Positions 57,085-64,000 of a stretch of DNA of 64,000 nt are shown one piece after another. The stretch is from Leptospira sp. WS58.C1 (GTDB lineage Bacteria > Spirochaetota > Leptospiria > Leptospirales > Leptospiraceae): positions 2,528,501 to 2,592,500 of the forward strand of contig NZ_CP162137.1 in the NCBI RefSeq assembly GCF_040833995.1, given 5' to 3'. The first letter of the stretch is position 1, and every line of letters begins with the position of its first letter. Under the pieces are notes generated by a model that was given only the letters and a program-made list of their open reading frames with translations, made no database searches and was not told the DNA's origin. Made by a program: the position numbers and the translations under genes.

Positions 57085-59631
57085 ATGGATAATATTCTTA
57101 CCCAACAAGAGGCAATGCTCCGCTCCGGACAGATCTCCGAAGTGGATTACACCTTAAAATTAAAACTAGAAAAAGGATCCCAAGAATACGAGGGAGAGAC
57201 CACAGTCCGATTCGTATACAACGGCGGCAAAAAAGGGAAACTCAAAGTGGATTTTATTTCCAAAAAGATCGAGATCCTTTGGCTGAACGGTAAAGAAGAA
57301 ACAAATTACGAAAAAAAAGAATCCGCACTATTCTTATCCGGAGAATTATTAGCGGAAGGTAAAAACGAACTCAAAGTAAAATACAAAAATGCCTTCGATC
57401 ATAGCGGTTCGGGCTTTCATAAATTTACGGATCCTTCCGACAAAGCGGAATACATGCATACGGACTTCGAGCCGTTCGAAGCTCATAGATTATTCCCCTC
57501 TTTCGACCAGCCGGATCTAAAAGCGACTTACGAGTTGGAGATTACCGGACCTTCGGAATGGACCTATATCCACAACACGGTCCCGAAATCGGAAGAGACC
57601 CAGGGAAATTATAAAAACATAAAGTTCCAGAAGACCAAAAAATTCTCCACGTATCTATTCTCTCTCATCGTAGGTCCTTATGCGGTTTGGGAAGATAAAG
57701 CGGGAGAGATCCCTCTTAGAATATTCTGCCGTAAGTCCCTCTCCAAATATATGGATGCGGAGAATTTGTTTGCGATCACCAAGGAAGCGTTCGGTTTTTT
57801 ACAGGAATATTTCGGGATTCCCTATCCGTACGGAAAATACGACCAGATATTCGTGCCTGAATTCAATATGGGAGCCATGGAAAATGTGGGAGCGGTCACA
57901 TTTTCCGAAAGTTATATTTTCCGCGGGCCACGGATCTACTCGGAATATCTAAATAGAGCCAACACTGTGTATCACGAAATGGTACACATGTGGTTCGGAA
58001 ACCTGGTCACAATGAAATGGTGGAACGATCTCTGGCTAAACGAAAGTTTTGCGGATTATCTTTCTTATTATTCCATGTCCAAAGGGAAAATTTTCCCGGA
58101 CGCATTAGAACATTTTTATGTAAGGGAAGAATGGGCTTATAGAGAAGACCAACTTTCCACAACCCACCCGATCGCCGGAAAAGCGGAAAATACCTTGGAA
58201 GCGATCAGCAATTTCGACGGGATCTCTTATTCCAAAGGGGCTTCCGTTCTTCGCCAATTGATGTACTACGTGGGAGAAGAAAAATTCAGGGATGCGATGC
58301 GGCTTTATTTTAAAAGACATGCCGAAAAGAACACAGTCCTAAACGATTTTCTTTCCTGCATGTCGGAAACAAGCGGCATCGATATCCGAGGTTGGAGTAA
58401 GGAATGGTTGGAAACTACAGGAGTCAACACTCTCAGTCCTGTCCGACAAAACGGTAGATTGTTTTTACACCAAGGACCTTCCGCAACAAACGGACTTTTA
58501 CGCACGCACGCACTTCAAGCAACATTATTCCGAGAAAAGAACGGAGTATTGGAAGAAGTCTGGAAAAAAAGAGTTCTCGTAAAAGGAAAAGAAACCCTAT
58601 TGGAGGAAAATTATACCGGAGAAGCGGACCTTCTACTCTTAAACACCGAAGACTTCGCCTATGCCAAAACCTATCTAAGTAAAGAATCGCTTCCAATCTT
58701 AAAAAGAAGCTTACACACTCTAAAGGATCGTTTTTCCAGAAGAGTTGTATGGGGAAGTTTATGGCAGATGGTAAGAGATGCGGAACTTTCTCCCAAGGAA
58801 TTTTTGGAATTAGCCTTGGACCAAGGACTGAAAGAACCTGACCTTTCCGTTCGAAACAGTCATATACTTACCAAAGCTTTGACGGTAATAGACAATTATA
58901 TTCCGGAGACTGAAAAGCGAACCTGGTCCGATCAACTTAATCGTATCGCCAAGCAAAAATCGCTTTTAGCCCAAAACCCGGAACAAGAACAGATCCTATG
59001 GTTTAGAATATTAGAAAATACTTCTAAATCTCCCGAACAACTCGCATACTTAAAAGAATTATTGGATCAGAAAAAAAGTATTCCAGGGATCGCAATGGAC
59101 CAAGAGAGACGTTGGGTCATTCTTTCCAGACTAAGCGCCCACGGAGATCCGGAATCTTCTAAACGGATCGAAGAAGAAGTTACTAAAGACAATACCGATC
59201 TGGGAGCAAAAAAAGCGTTCTTAGCAAAAGTCTCCTTCCCGGACCCTAAAACCAAAAAAGAATCCTGGGAAAGATTTTTGAAACCGATCGACGGAGATTC
59301 GACGGATTTTTTAAGATATGGGATGAGAGGATTCCAATGGAATCACCAAAAGGATCTGCTGGTTACTTATACGGAGGAGTATTTTAACTCGGTGATCTCC
59401 GTGTATGAAACAAGAGATCCTCATTTTGCCTCCGCATTCGGACATCTCATGTTCCCTTCTTTTGAGCCGGATCCGAATCTGTTAAAAAGGACACAAGAGT
59501 TTCTGGACCAAAATAAAAAACTACCGGAATTATTGAGAAAGGATCTCCAACAGCAGAGGGACGATATGCAAAGAACCTTGAAAGTTTTGGAAAAGTATAA
59601 GAGCCTATCGGCACTTGAAGCCCGTGACTAA
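57085..59631 (+). CDS. pepN: Aminopeptidase N (M1 family metallopeptidase)
   Basis: 848 residues. The M1 signatures are intact: GAMENVG at 263-269, the zinc site HEMVH at 297-301 followed by [10 protein letters not shown], and the zinc-ligand glutamate at Glu320 in [13 protein letters not shown]. The tyrosine in [12 protein letters not shown] is expected for transition-state stabilisation. M1 enzymes remove N-terminal residues from peptides. There is no signal peptide, so it is cytoplasmic. The C-terminal half is a helical domain of normal length. It follows an MFS transporter by two bases. Confidence 0.96.
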   Translation: MDNILTQQEAMLRSGQISEVDYTLKLKLEKGSQEYEGETTVRFVYNGGKKGKLKVDFISKKIEILWLNGKEETNYEKKESALFLSGELLAEGKNELKVKYKNAFDHSGSGFHKFTDPSDKAEYMHTDFEPFEAHRLFPSFDQPDLKATYELEITGPSEWTYIHNTVPKSEETQGNYKNIKFQKTKKFSTYLFSLIVGPYAVWEDKAGEIPLRIFCRKSLSKYMDAENLFAITKEAFGFLQEYFGIPYPYGKYDQIFVPEFNMGAMENVGAVTFSESYIFRGPRIYSEYLNRANTVYHEMVHMWFGNLVTMKWWNDLWLNESFADYLSYYSMSKGKIFPDALEHFYVREEWAYREDQLSTTHPIAGKAENTLEAISNFDGISYSKGASVLRQLMYYVGEEKFRDAMRLYFKRHAEKNTVLNDFLSCMSETSGIDIRGWSKEWLETTGVNTLSPVRQNGRLFLHQGPSATNGLLRTHALQATLFREKNGVLEEVWKKRVLVKGKETLLEENYTGEADLLLLNTEDFAYAKTYLSKESLPILKRSLHTLKDRFSRRVVWGSLWQMVRDAELSPKEFLELALDQGLKEPDLSVRNSHILTKALTVIDNYIPETEKRTWSDQLNRIAKQKSLLAQNPEQEQILWFRILENTSKSPEQLAYLKELLDQKKSIPGIAMDQERRWVILSRLSAHGDPESSKRIEEEVTKDNTDLGAKKAFLAKVSFPDPKTKKESWERFLKPIDGDSTDFLRYGMRGFQWNHQKDLLVTYTEEYFNSVISVYETRDPHFASAFGHLMFPSFEPDPNLLKRTQEFLDQNKKLPELLRKDLQQQRDDMQRTLKVLEKYKSLSALEARD

Positions 59632-59694
59632 ACACTAAGCGATAACCTAATTTTTGAAACGGTCTATAAGATCTAAACGGTCTTTCTAATTCCC

Positions 59695-59733
59695 TAAGAA
59701 AAAAGAAGAGTTAGAGGGCAGCCTCCAACTCTT
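59695..59733 (-). terminator. Intrinsic terminator of alkB
   Basis: Reading the minus strand, AAGAGTT with a GGAGG inner part pairs with CCTCTAACTCTT (59706-59712 and 59727-59733 are the outer seven-base arms). A four-base loop closes it and CTTTTTTCTTA follows directly. It starts 30 bases after the alkB stop, and also lies after pepN on the other strand, where it lacks a T-run. Confidence 0.75.
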
Positions 59734-59762
59734 AACCAAAAAGATCTATATTTTAGACTGGA

Positions 59763-60884
59763 TTATGTGGTAGCAGGTTCCCTTTTTCCGGAGGAGTTTA
59801 CCGAAGTTTCTCCATGTTGTTTTTTCCATTCATCTAATTTTTTATCCATTACCTTAAACCATAAAGGTGGGAATAAAGCCAAAAGGATCATCAATTCGTA
59901 TCCGTAAGGGAGTTGCGGACTTTCTTCGAAATGACGTAAGGATTGGTATCTTCTTCCTGCGTTTGCATGATGATCGGAATGTCTTTGTAATTGGAACAAA
60001 AACGCGTTAGACAAACTAAAGTTTTGGTTCCAAGAATGGATCGGTAAAACCTTCTCGAATTTTCCGGGAGAAACTTCCTTACGAGCTAAGCCGTAATGTT
60101 CGATATAGTTCACCAACTCTAACAGAGAGAATGCGATCCAACTTTGCACAAAGAAAAATGCAGGCACCTGCCAGTTCAAATTTCCGGTGATCGCATAAAA
60201 TATCCCCGTCACCGCGGAAATAAATAAAAGAGGAATGATCATGGATGTGATCATCTCATTCTCCAAAGTCCAAACGGATTTTCCCAGCTTACCTAATCTT
60301 TTTTTCTCTAAATTCCAAGCGCTTGTCAAACTTCCAAAAACGGTTCTTGGATAAAAAGAAAAGAAGGACTCCCCTTTCCTGCTGGAAGCCGGGTCTTCAT
60401 GAGTGGAAACATTCACATGATGGCCTCGGTTATGTTCTATGAAGAAGTGCATATAACATACGGTCATAAGAATGAACTTGGAATACCATTGCTCGATCTT
60501 TGTATTCTTATGCCCCAATTCGTGTGCTACGGTGATTCCGATCCCACCTGTATTCACACCGATCGCTAAAACAAAAGCTCCCCATTCCAATGTAGAAAGA
60601 GGTTGGGTTTGGACTTCCCACAGAGCCCAAATCACCAATCCGAACTGGATCCAAGCCCAAGCATAGGTCAGGAATCTAAAATAGAATTCCTTTTGCAATT
60701 CAGGGACATCTTCTTCCTTAGGATTGCTCGCATCCGGACCGATCCAAAGGTCCATGATCGGAAGAATCCCGAAAACCACCGCCAAAGTTAAAAAATTATA
60801 GTATCCACCCAAATAATAACCTAACACGGCCAAAACCGGAATTAGGTATGCAATCAAAAAGGATAATCTTTTCCCAACACTCAT
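59763..60884 (-). CDS. alkB: Alkane 1-monooxygenase (AlkB-type membrane di-iron enzyme)
   Basis: 373 residues. The AlkB histidine motifs are all present: AHELGHKN, EHNRGHH, and LQRHSDHHA, plus NYIEHYGLAR, which is AlkB specific. Six hydrophobic segments form the membrane part (LIPVLAVLGYYLGGYYNFLT and others). It hydroxylates the terminal carbon of medium-chain alkanes or fatty-acid-like chains with electrons from rubredoxin. No rubredoxin or rubredoxin reductase gene is adjacent. It has its own promoter and terminator, so it is monocistronic. The natural substrate in a leptospire could be membrane-derived long chains; that is inference. Confidence 0.95.
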   Translation of the reverse strand: MSVGKRLSFLIAYLIPVLAVLGYYLGGYYNFLTLAVVFGILPIMDLWIGPDASNPKEEDVPELQKEFYFRFLTYAWAWIQFGLVIWALWEVQTQPLSTLEWGAFVLAIGVNTGGIGITVAHELGHKNTKIEQWYSKFILMTVCYMHFFIEHNRGHHVNVSTHEDPASSRKGESFFSFYPRTVFGSLTSAWNLEKKRLGKLGKSVWTLENEMITSMIIPLLFISAVTGIFYAITGNLNWQVPAFFFVQSWIAFSLLELVNYIEHYGLARKEVSPGKFEKVLPIHSWNQNFSLSNAFLFQLQRHSDHHANAGRRYQSLRHFEESPQLPYGYELMILLALFPPLWFKVMDKKLDEWKKQHGETSVNSSGKREPATT

Positions 60885-60950
60885 TTCTCTCTCTCCTATC
60901 CCAGATTTTCCGGGAAAATCAATCGATTTAATTTATTTCGAACGTTTGGT

Positions 60951-60978
60951 ATTATAACATACGCTGAATTCGAGGCAA
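60951..60978 (-). promoter_or_regulatory. Sigma-70-type promoter of alkB
   Basis: On the minus strand, TTGCCT (60973-60978) is followed by 16 bases and a perfect TATAAT (60951-60956), giving a transcript start about 60 bases before the alkB ATG. Upstream, a perfect palindrome AACAATTGTT lies at 61009-61018 and could be an operator. Confidence 0.65.
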
Positions 60979-61089
60979 GAAAAAAATTTCAAAACGAATA
61001 TTTTTTCTAACAATTGTTTTATAATAAGCCGGATCGGGAAATCATAAAGGAATGGTGCGGGAACTGTAGAGATACATTTGCTCTTTTCC

Positions 61090-61160
61090 AACTCTCTGTG
61101 TGCTCCGTGTCTCTGTGCGAAACATGTTTTTGCATTTGATTCGGACAGAGTTCACGGAGG
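61090..61160. repeat. CACGGAG-family repeat, copy 9, arms in reverse order
   Basis: The first arm is ACTCTCTGTGTGCTCCGTGT ending TCTGTGCGAAAC, and the second ATTCGGACAGAGTTCACGGA. The GCGAA ends face the centre, as in copy 8. It is within the 538-base gap between alkB and the EAL gene. The rest of that gap (60885-61422) holds the alkB promoter on the left and no convincing gene on the right; a 107-codon frame there partly reads through the repeat and is discounted. Confidence 0.75.
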
Positions 61161-61422
61161 TTCTGCCGCAACATTGTTACAGAATTTACAATAGTCTTCC
61201 CTTACAAGTGGAAGAATCTCATACATGTGGGCCTGTCGAACTCCTACATCTAAAAAATAAATTATCAACTACACACTTCGGTCTAGCCCCTTCGATTTTT
61301 ATCCTTGTTTCGGAAGGCCTCTTCAAAAGCATGGTTTATGAGAAGAAAACTTCACCTTCCTTAAGACGAAAAACTTCCCCCACGCGAAAACGTATAACGT
61401 TCCCATTCCGAGGAAACCCTTA

Positions 61423-63111
61423 ATGAGTCTTAACGGATTAAATTTCTATTCCTATCTTAGTCGTATCCGAATTCTTAAAACCTATTCCAGTAAAATTATG
61501 CTTGTGGCCTTTTTTGGGACACATGTTCCCTTAATCACACTTTTATTATTTTTCATTTTATCCACCGTACAGGATTTTCAAACCGCCCTTAAAATTTTAG
61601 GGATTGCTCTTGCGGCAACTCTTGCAGGAACTGCGGCCACTCTTCTCGCCTTACATAAACTTTTAGCTCCGGTGATGCTTACTTCAAGATCATTGAATAG
61701 ATATCTGAGTGAGAGAGAGCTCCCGAATTTACCCACAATATTCCAAGATGAAGCCGGTTCCTTGATGGCGGACACGGTTACCGCTGTGCGCAAGTTAGAC
61801 GAGCTCATCCATTATATGGCTAACTATGACGGTTTATCCGGACTACCGAATCGGGATCTATTTTTGGAAAGACTGAGTAGTTCCCTTCATGAACTTTCCA
61901 TGAGAGAGGAAATATTAAGTTTTCCTGTTCTATCTTTAGAAGCGACTCACTTAAAACAGATCCGATCCAATTTCGGTGTGCATATAGGGGACCTATATCT
62001 GAGAGCTTTAGTCCAAAAATTGGAAACGATGCTCGGCCCGGAAACCATCCTGGCAAGGACAGGAGATGGAGAGTTTTCTTTCTTTCCTTCACCTTCTTCT
62101 TCCCAAATTTTAGAAACGGATTCGGAGATCTGGGCAGGAAAGATCCAAAACAGCGTATCTTCTCCTTTGAATGTGGTAGACCATCAGATCTCTTCCGAGA
62201 TACAGATTGGAATTTCGGTTTTTCCCTATGATGGAAAATCGTCCGATCAACTTTTATGGAAATCGGAGACTGCTTTAAACCAAGCAAAACTTTCGGGGAC
62301 CACAAAGATCCAAACTTATTCTTCCGAATGGAAGGAAAGAATGAAGGAGAAATACCTACTCGAAAAAGACCTAAGACTTGCAATATCTAAAAACCAATTA
62401 TTCCTTCAGTACCAGCCCAGAATAGAAGTACAAACCGGAAAAAAGATCTCCGCAGAAGCATTACTCAGATGGAAACATCCGGAATACGGGCTCATCTCCC
62501 CTACTATCTTCATACCGATCGCGGAAGAAAGTGGGATTATAGCTGAGATGGGCGAATGGGTCCTTTCCAAATCAATGGAGGACTTAGGAAATTGGAAAAA
62601 AAGAGGAATTCCCCCGATCCGTATCTCGGTGAATTTATCCGTAAAACAATTGGAAGATAAGAATATCACGAAGAAGGTCTTAGATATCTTGGAGAAAAAC
62701 GATTTGAGTGTGGAAGATCTGGAATTGGAGATCACCGAATCGAGTTTAATCACCAATACGCAGCCAGCTTTGGAAATTTTAGGAGAGTTACATTCCTGGG
62801 GGATTTCCCTCGCCTTGGACGATTTTGGAACAGGTTACTCCAGCCTTTCTTATTTAAGTAAAATTCCGCTCAAAACACTCAAAGTGGACCAATCCTTCGT
62901 ACGCAAAATTCTAACGGATCCGAATTCTTTGGCAATATCCAAAACGATCGTTGCTTTGGGAAAAAGTTTAGGACTTCGAATCACCGCGGAAGGTGTGGAA
63001 ACCGAGGCTCAAATGCGGAAAATCAAGGATCTGGGTTGCGATGAAGCGCAGGGATATTTCTTAAGTAAACCGATCCTTTTGGAAGAATTGGAGAAGTTCG
63101 TCCAAACCTAA
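61423..63111 (+). CDS. EAL-domain c-di-GMP phosphodiesterase with degenerate GGDEF domain
   Basis: 562 residues. Two membrane helices (VAFFGTHVPLITLLLFFIL and ALKILGIALAATLAGTAATL) and a HAMP-like linker come first. The GGDEF-type domain (about 130-300) is degenerate: the signature is GDGEF at 214-218 instead of GGDEF, so cyclase activity is unlikely. The EAL domain (about 310-560) keeps the catalytic elements: AEALLRWKHPEYG, ITESSL, LDDFGTGYSSLSYL, KVDQSFVRK and AEGVETEAQ. It probably degrades c-di-GMP, with the degenerate domain as a regulatory part. GAGGAAAC lies upstream of the ATG. Confidence 0.92.
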   Translation: MSLNGLNFYSYLSRIRILKTYSSKIMLVAFFGTHVPLITLLLFFILSTVQDFQTALKILGIALAATLAGTAATLLALHKLLAPVMLTSRSLNRYLSERELPNLPTIFQDEAGSLMADTVTAVRKLDELIHYMANYDGLSGLPNRDLFLERLSSSLHELSMREEILSFPVLSLEATHLKQIRSNFGVHIGDLYLRALVQKLETMLGPETILARTGDGEFSFFPSPSSSQILETDSEIWAGKIQNSVSSPLNVVDHQISSEIQIGISVFPYDGKSSDQLLWKSETALNQAKLSGTTKIQTYSSEWKERMKEKYLLEKDLRLAISKNQLFLQYQPRIEVQTGKKISAEALLRWKHPEYGLISPTIFIPIAEESGIIAEMGEWVLSKSMEDLGNWKKRGIPPIRISVNLSVKQLEDKNITKKVLDILEKNDLSVEDLELEITESSLITNTQPALEILGELHSWGISLALDDFGTGYSSLSYLSKIPLKTLKVDQSFVRKILTDPNSLAISKTIVALGKSLGLRITAEGVETEAQMRKIKDLGCDEAQGYFLSKPILLEELEKFVQT

Positions 63112-63283
63112 AACAACTTTTAACAACAGATCGACTGGTCCGCATCGATCGATCCGAATCCAAACTTTCCGGCCTTTCCCTTTATTACATTTAATCTGTT
63201 TGTAACAGTTCTCTCCTTAATCGAATTGCAGGAGTATCCATACTTTCCATAAGGAGGATAGAGCGAATCGGAAGTATTACATT

Positions 63284-63595
63284 ATGATTACGAGAACTTT
63301 TATTACAATTTCAATTTTTCTAATATGTTTGGGGACCCTTTCTGCGGACACCGTGACCAATATCAAAACCAAAGAAGTGATCGAGAACGTAAAAACCTCT
63401 CAGACGGAACAGGGTGTGATCGTTGAGTTCGAAGACGGCTCCCGTAGAGGTTTTGACAGAACGTCCGTTACTGTAGAAGCCAAACCTGTGGAGTGGAAAC
63501 AAAAGGAACAGGAAAACTATCCTGATAAGGAAAGATATACTGATTACGGGATCCTTGGCGGGTTCGGACTATTGTTCCTTCTTTTACCTTGGTAA
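63284..63595 (+). CDS. Small exported protein with C-terminal membrane segment
   Basis: 103 residues. A signal (TRTFITISIFLICLGTLSAD) is followed by a short beta-rich region with GVIVEFEDGSRRGFDRTSVT. The C-terminus is a hydrophobic helix (GILGGFGLLFLLLPW). Its length and pattern suit a small envelope protein, and many leptospiral proteins share this style, but I cannot name the family. A strong AAGGAGGA lies about 25 bases before the ATG, too far to be the ribosome site; GGAAG is at a better distance. It stands between the EAL gene and a lipoprotein gene on the same strand. Confidence 0.75.
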   Translation: MITRTFITISIFLICLGTLSADTVTNIKTKEVIENVKTSQTEQGVIVEFEDGSRRGFDRTSVTVEAKPVEWKQKEQENYPDKERYTDYGILGGFGLLFLLLPW

Positions 63596-63731
63596 CCAAG
63601 TTTTTAATCCAACTCTAATCCAGACGTAACGTGTACGTAAAGATAAAGGATTATGTTCTATTGTAGGTTCGAAAACATTTCAGCGCAAATAAGCGAATAT
63701 TCGGATCATTCGAAGGAGATATTTTGTTTAT

Positions 63732-64000
63732 GAAAACAAAAATAAAAAGAGTGCTTAGTGTTTTTTCGGTCTTTGCACTTTCTATAACTTACATCAATTG
63801 CCCACCGGCAAGTAAATCAAATGACTCTGCGGCATTCTTAGCTTTATTGAGCGGCGGTTGCAAATCGGGAAGTATCACAGGTACGGATAACTGGTCCGGA
63901 ACTGTTTCCTTATGCGGAATCGTGACCGTTGAAAACGGAGGCACTCTAAACGTAGCTGCCGGAACCACGGTTAAAGGATTTCCAGGATCATATATCCTAG
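63732..64000 (+). CDS. Putative lipoprotein with beta-helix-like repeats (C-terminus cut by window edge)
   Basis: The frame begins MKTKIKRVLSVFSVFALSIT then YINCPPASK, a signal with a plausible relaxed lipobox and cysteine. After a short Ser/Ala linker the sequence contains WSGTVSLCGIVTVENGGTLN followed by VAAGTTVKGFPG. The VENGGTLNVAAGTTVKG pattern is typical of the repeats of right-handed beta-helix surface proteins in leptospires. It runs off the window at 64000, so its length and domains cannot be judged. An alternative TTG a few bases upstream is less likely. Confidence 0.75.

Noticed and set aside
61100..61423. 107-codon plus-strand frame ending on the first base of the EAL gene start
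   Set aside because: It begins inside a dispersed repeat and its translation has no signal, domain or plausible composition; the EAL gene has its own ribosome site.

Overview
The window looks like chromosomal DNA of a Leptospira-type spirochaete. This rests on the gene set (LL-diaminopimelate aminotransferase, a long IspG with a large insert, LpxI and LpxB, a solitary RND pump), on many lipoproteins with relaxed spirochaete-style lipoboxes, and on dispersed intergenic palindromes of the kind I associate with this genus. The species cannot be fixed by eye. I see no tRNA, rRNA, CRISPR array, transposase or prophage gene. Most of the window is ordinary chromosome with housekeeping genes on both strands.

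Layout. 1-6014 (minus): the N-terminal part of a periplasmic glucan synthesis protein (OpgG, cut by the window edge) and the large subunit of glutamate synthase. 6302-12191 (minus): unknown proteins, two adjacent lipoprotein genes (one a predicted beta-propeller) and a membrane protein. 12384-14381 (plus): ispG, converging on an Ntn-type amide hydrolase. 16292-16996: a GC-rich gene-free block packed with hairpins. 16997-19906 (plus): an AraC-type membrane regulator, an NAD-dependent epimerase/reductase and a TetR regulator. 19974-22816 (minus): a lipoprotein lipase flanked by two small lipoproteins that resemble each other. 22953-25950 (minus): an IscU-like/pentapeptide-repeat fusion with a small partner, a second GC-rich hairpin block, then rpmE and rho. 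26159-31773 (minus): a PAS-Fis regulator, a coupled pair of exported or membrane proteins, and a pyrB-DUF2203-dapL operon. 32080-32738 (plus): a small-protein/nucleotidyltransferase pair. 32892-36970 (minus): an RND pump and a fatty-acid desaturase.

37162-39919 (plus): a metallo-beta-lactamase-fold hydrolase, ruvA and a DoxX protein, converging on a rhodanese-like lipoprotein (40022-41509). 42006-49514 (plus): seven tightly spaced genes, sucC-sucD-tolC family-SH3 protein-fmdB family-lpxI-lpxB, joining the TCA cycle to outer-membrane and lipid A functions. 49653-55139 (minus): uvrD, a TPR lipoprotein and a large AsmA-like protein. 55196-59631 (plus): NUDIX hydrolase, MFS transporter and aminopeptidase N. 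59763-60884 (minus): alkane monooxygenase with a recognisable promoter and terminator. 61423-64000 (plus): an EAL protein with a degenerate GGDEF domain, a small exported protein, and the start of a lipoprotein cut by the window edge.

No complete new multi-gene system stands out. The most promising leads are: the lipase with two CX14C small lipoproteins; the IscU-like scaffold lacking its third cysteine and fused to pentapeptide repeats; the two-gene nucleotidyltransferase module; a hairpin-rich stretch upstream of sucC; and three families of intergenic repeats. One of these repeats appears to supply the start codon and first codons of the lipase gene.
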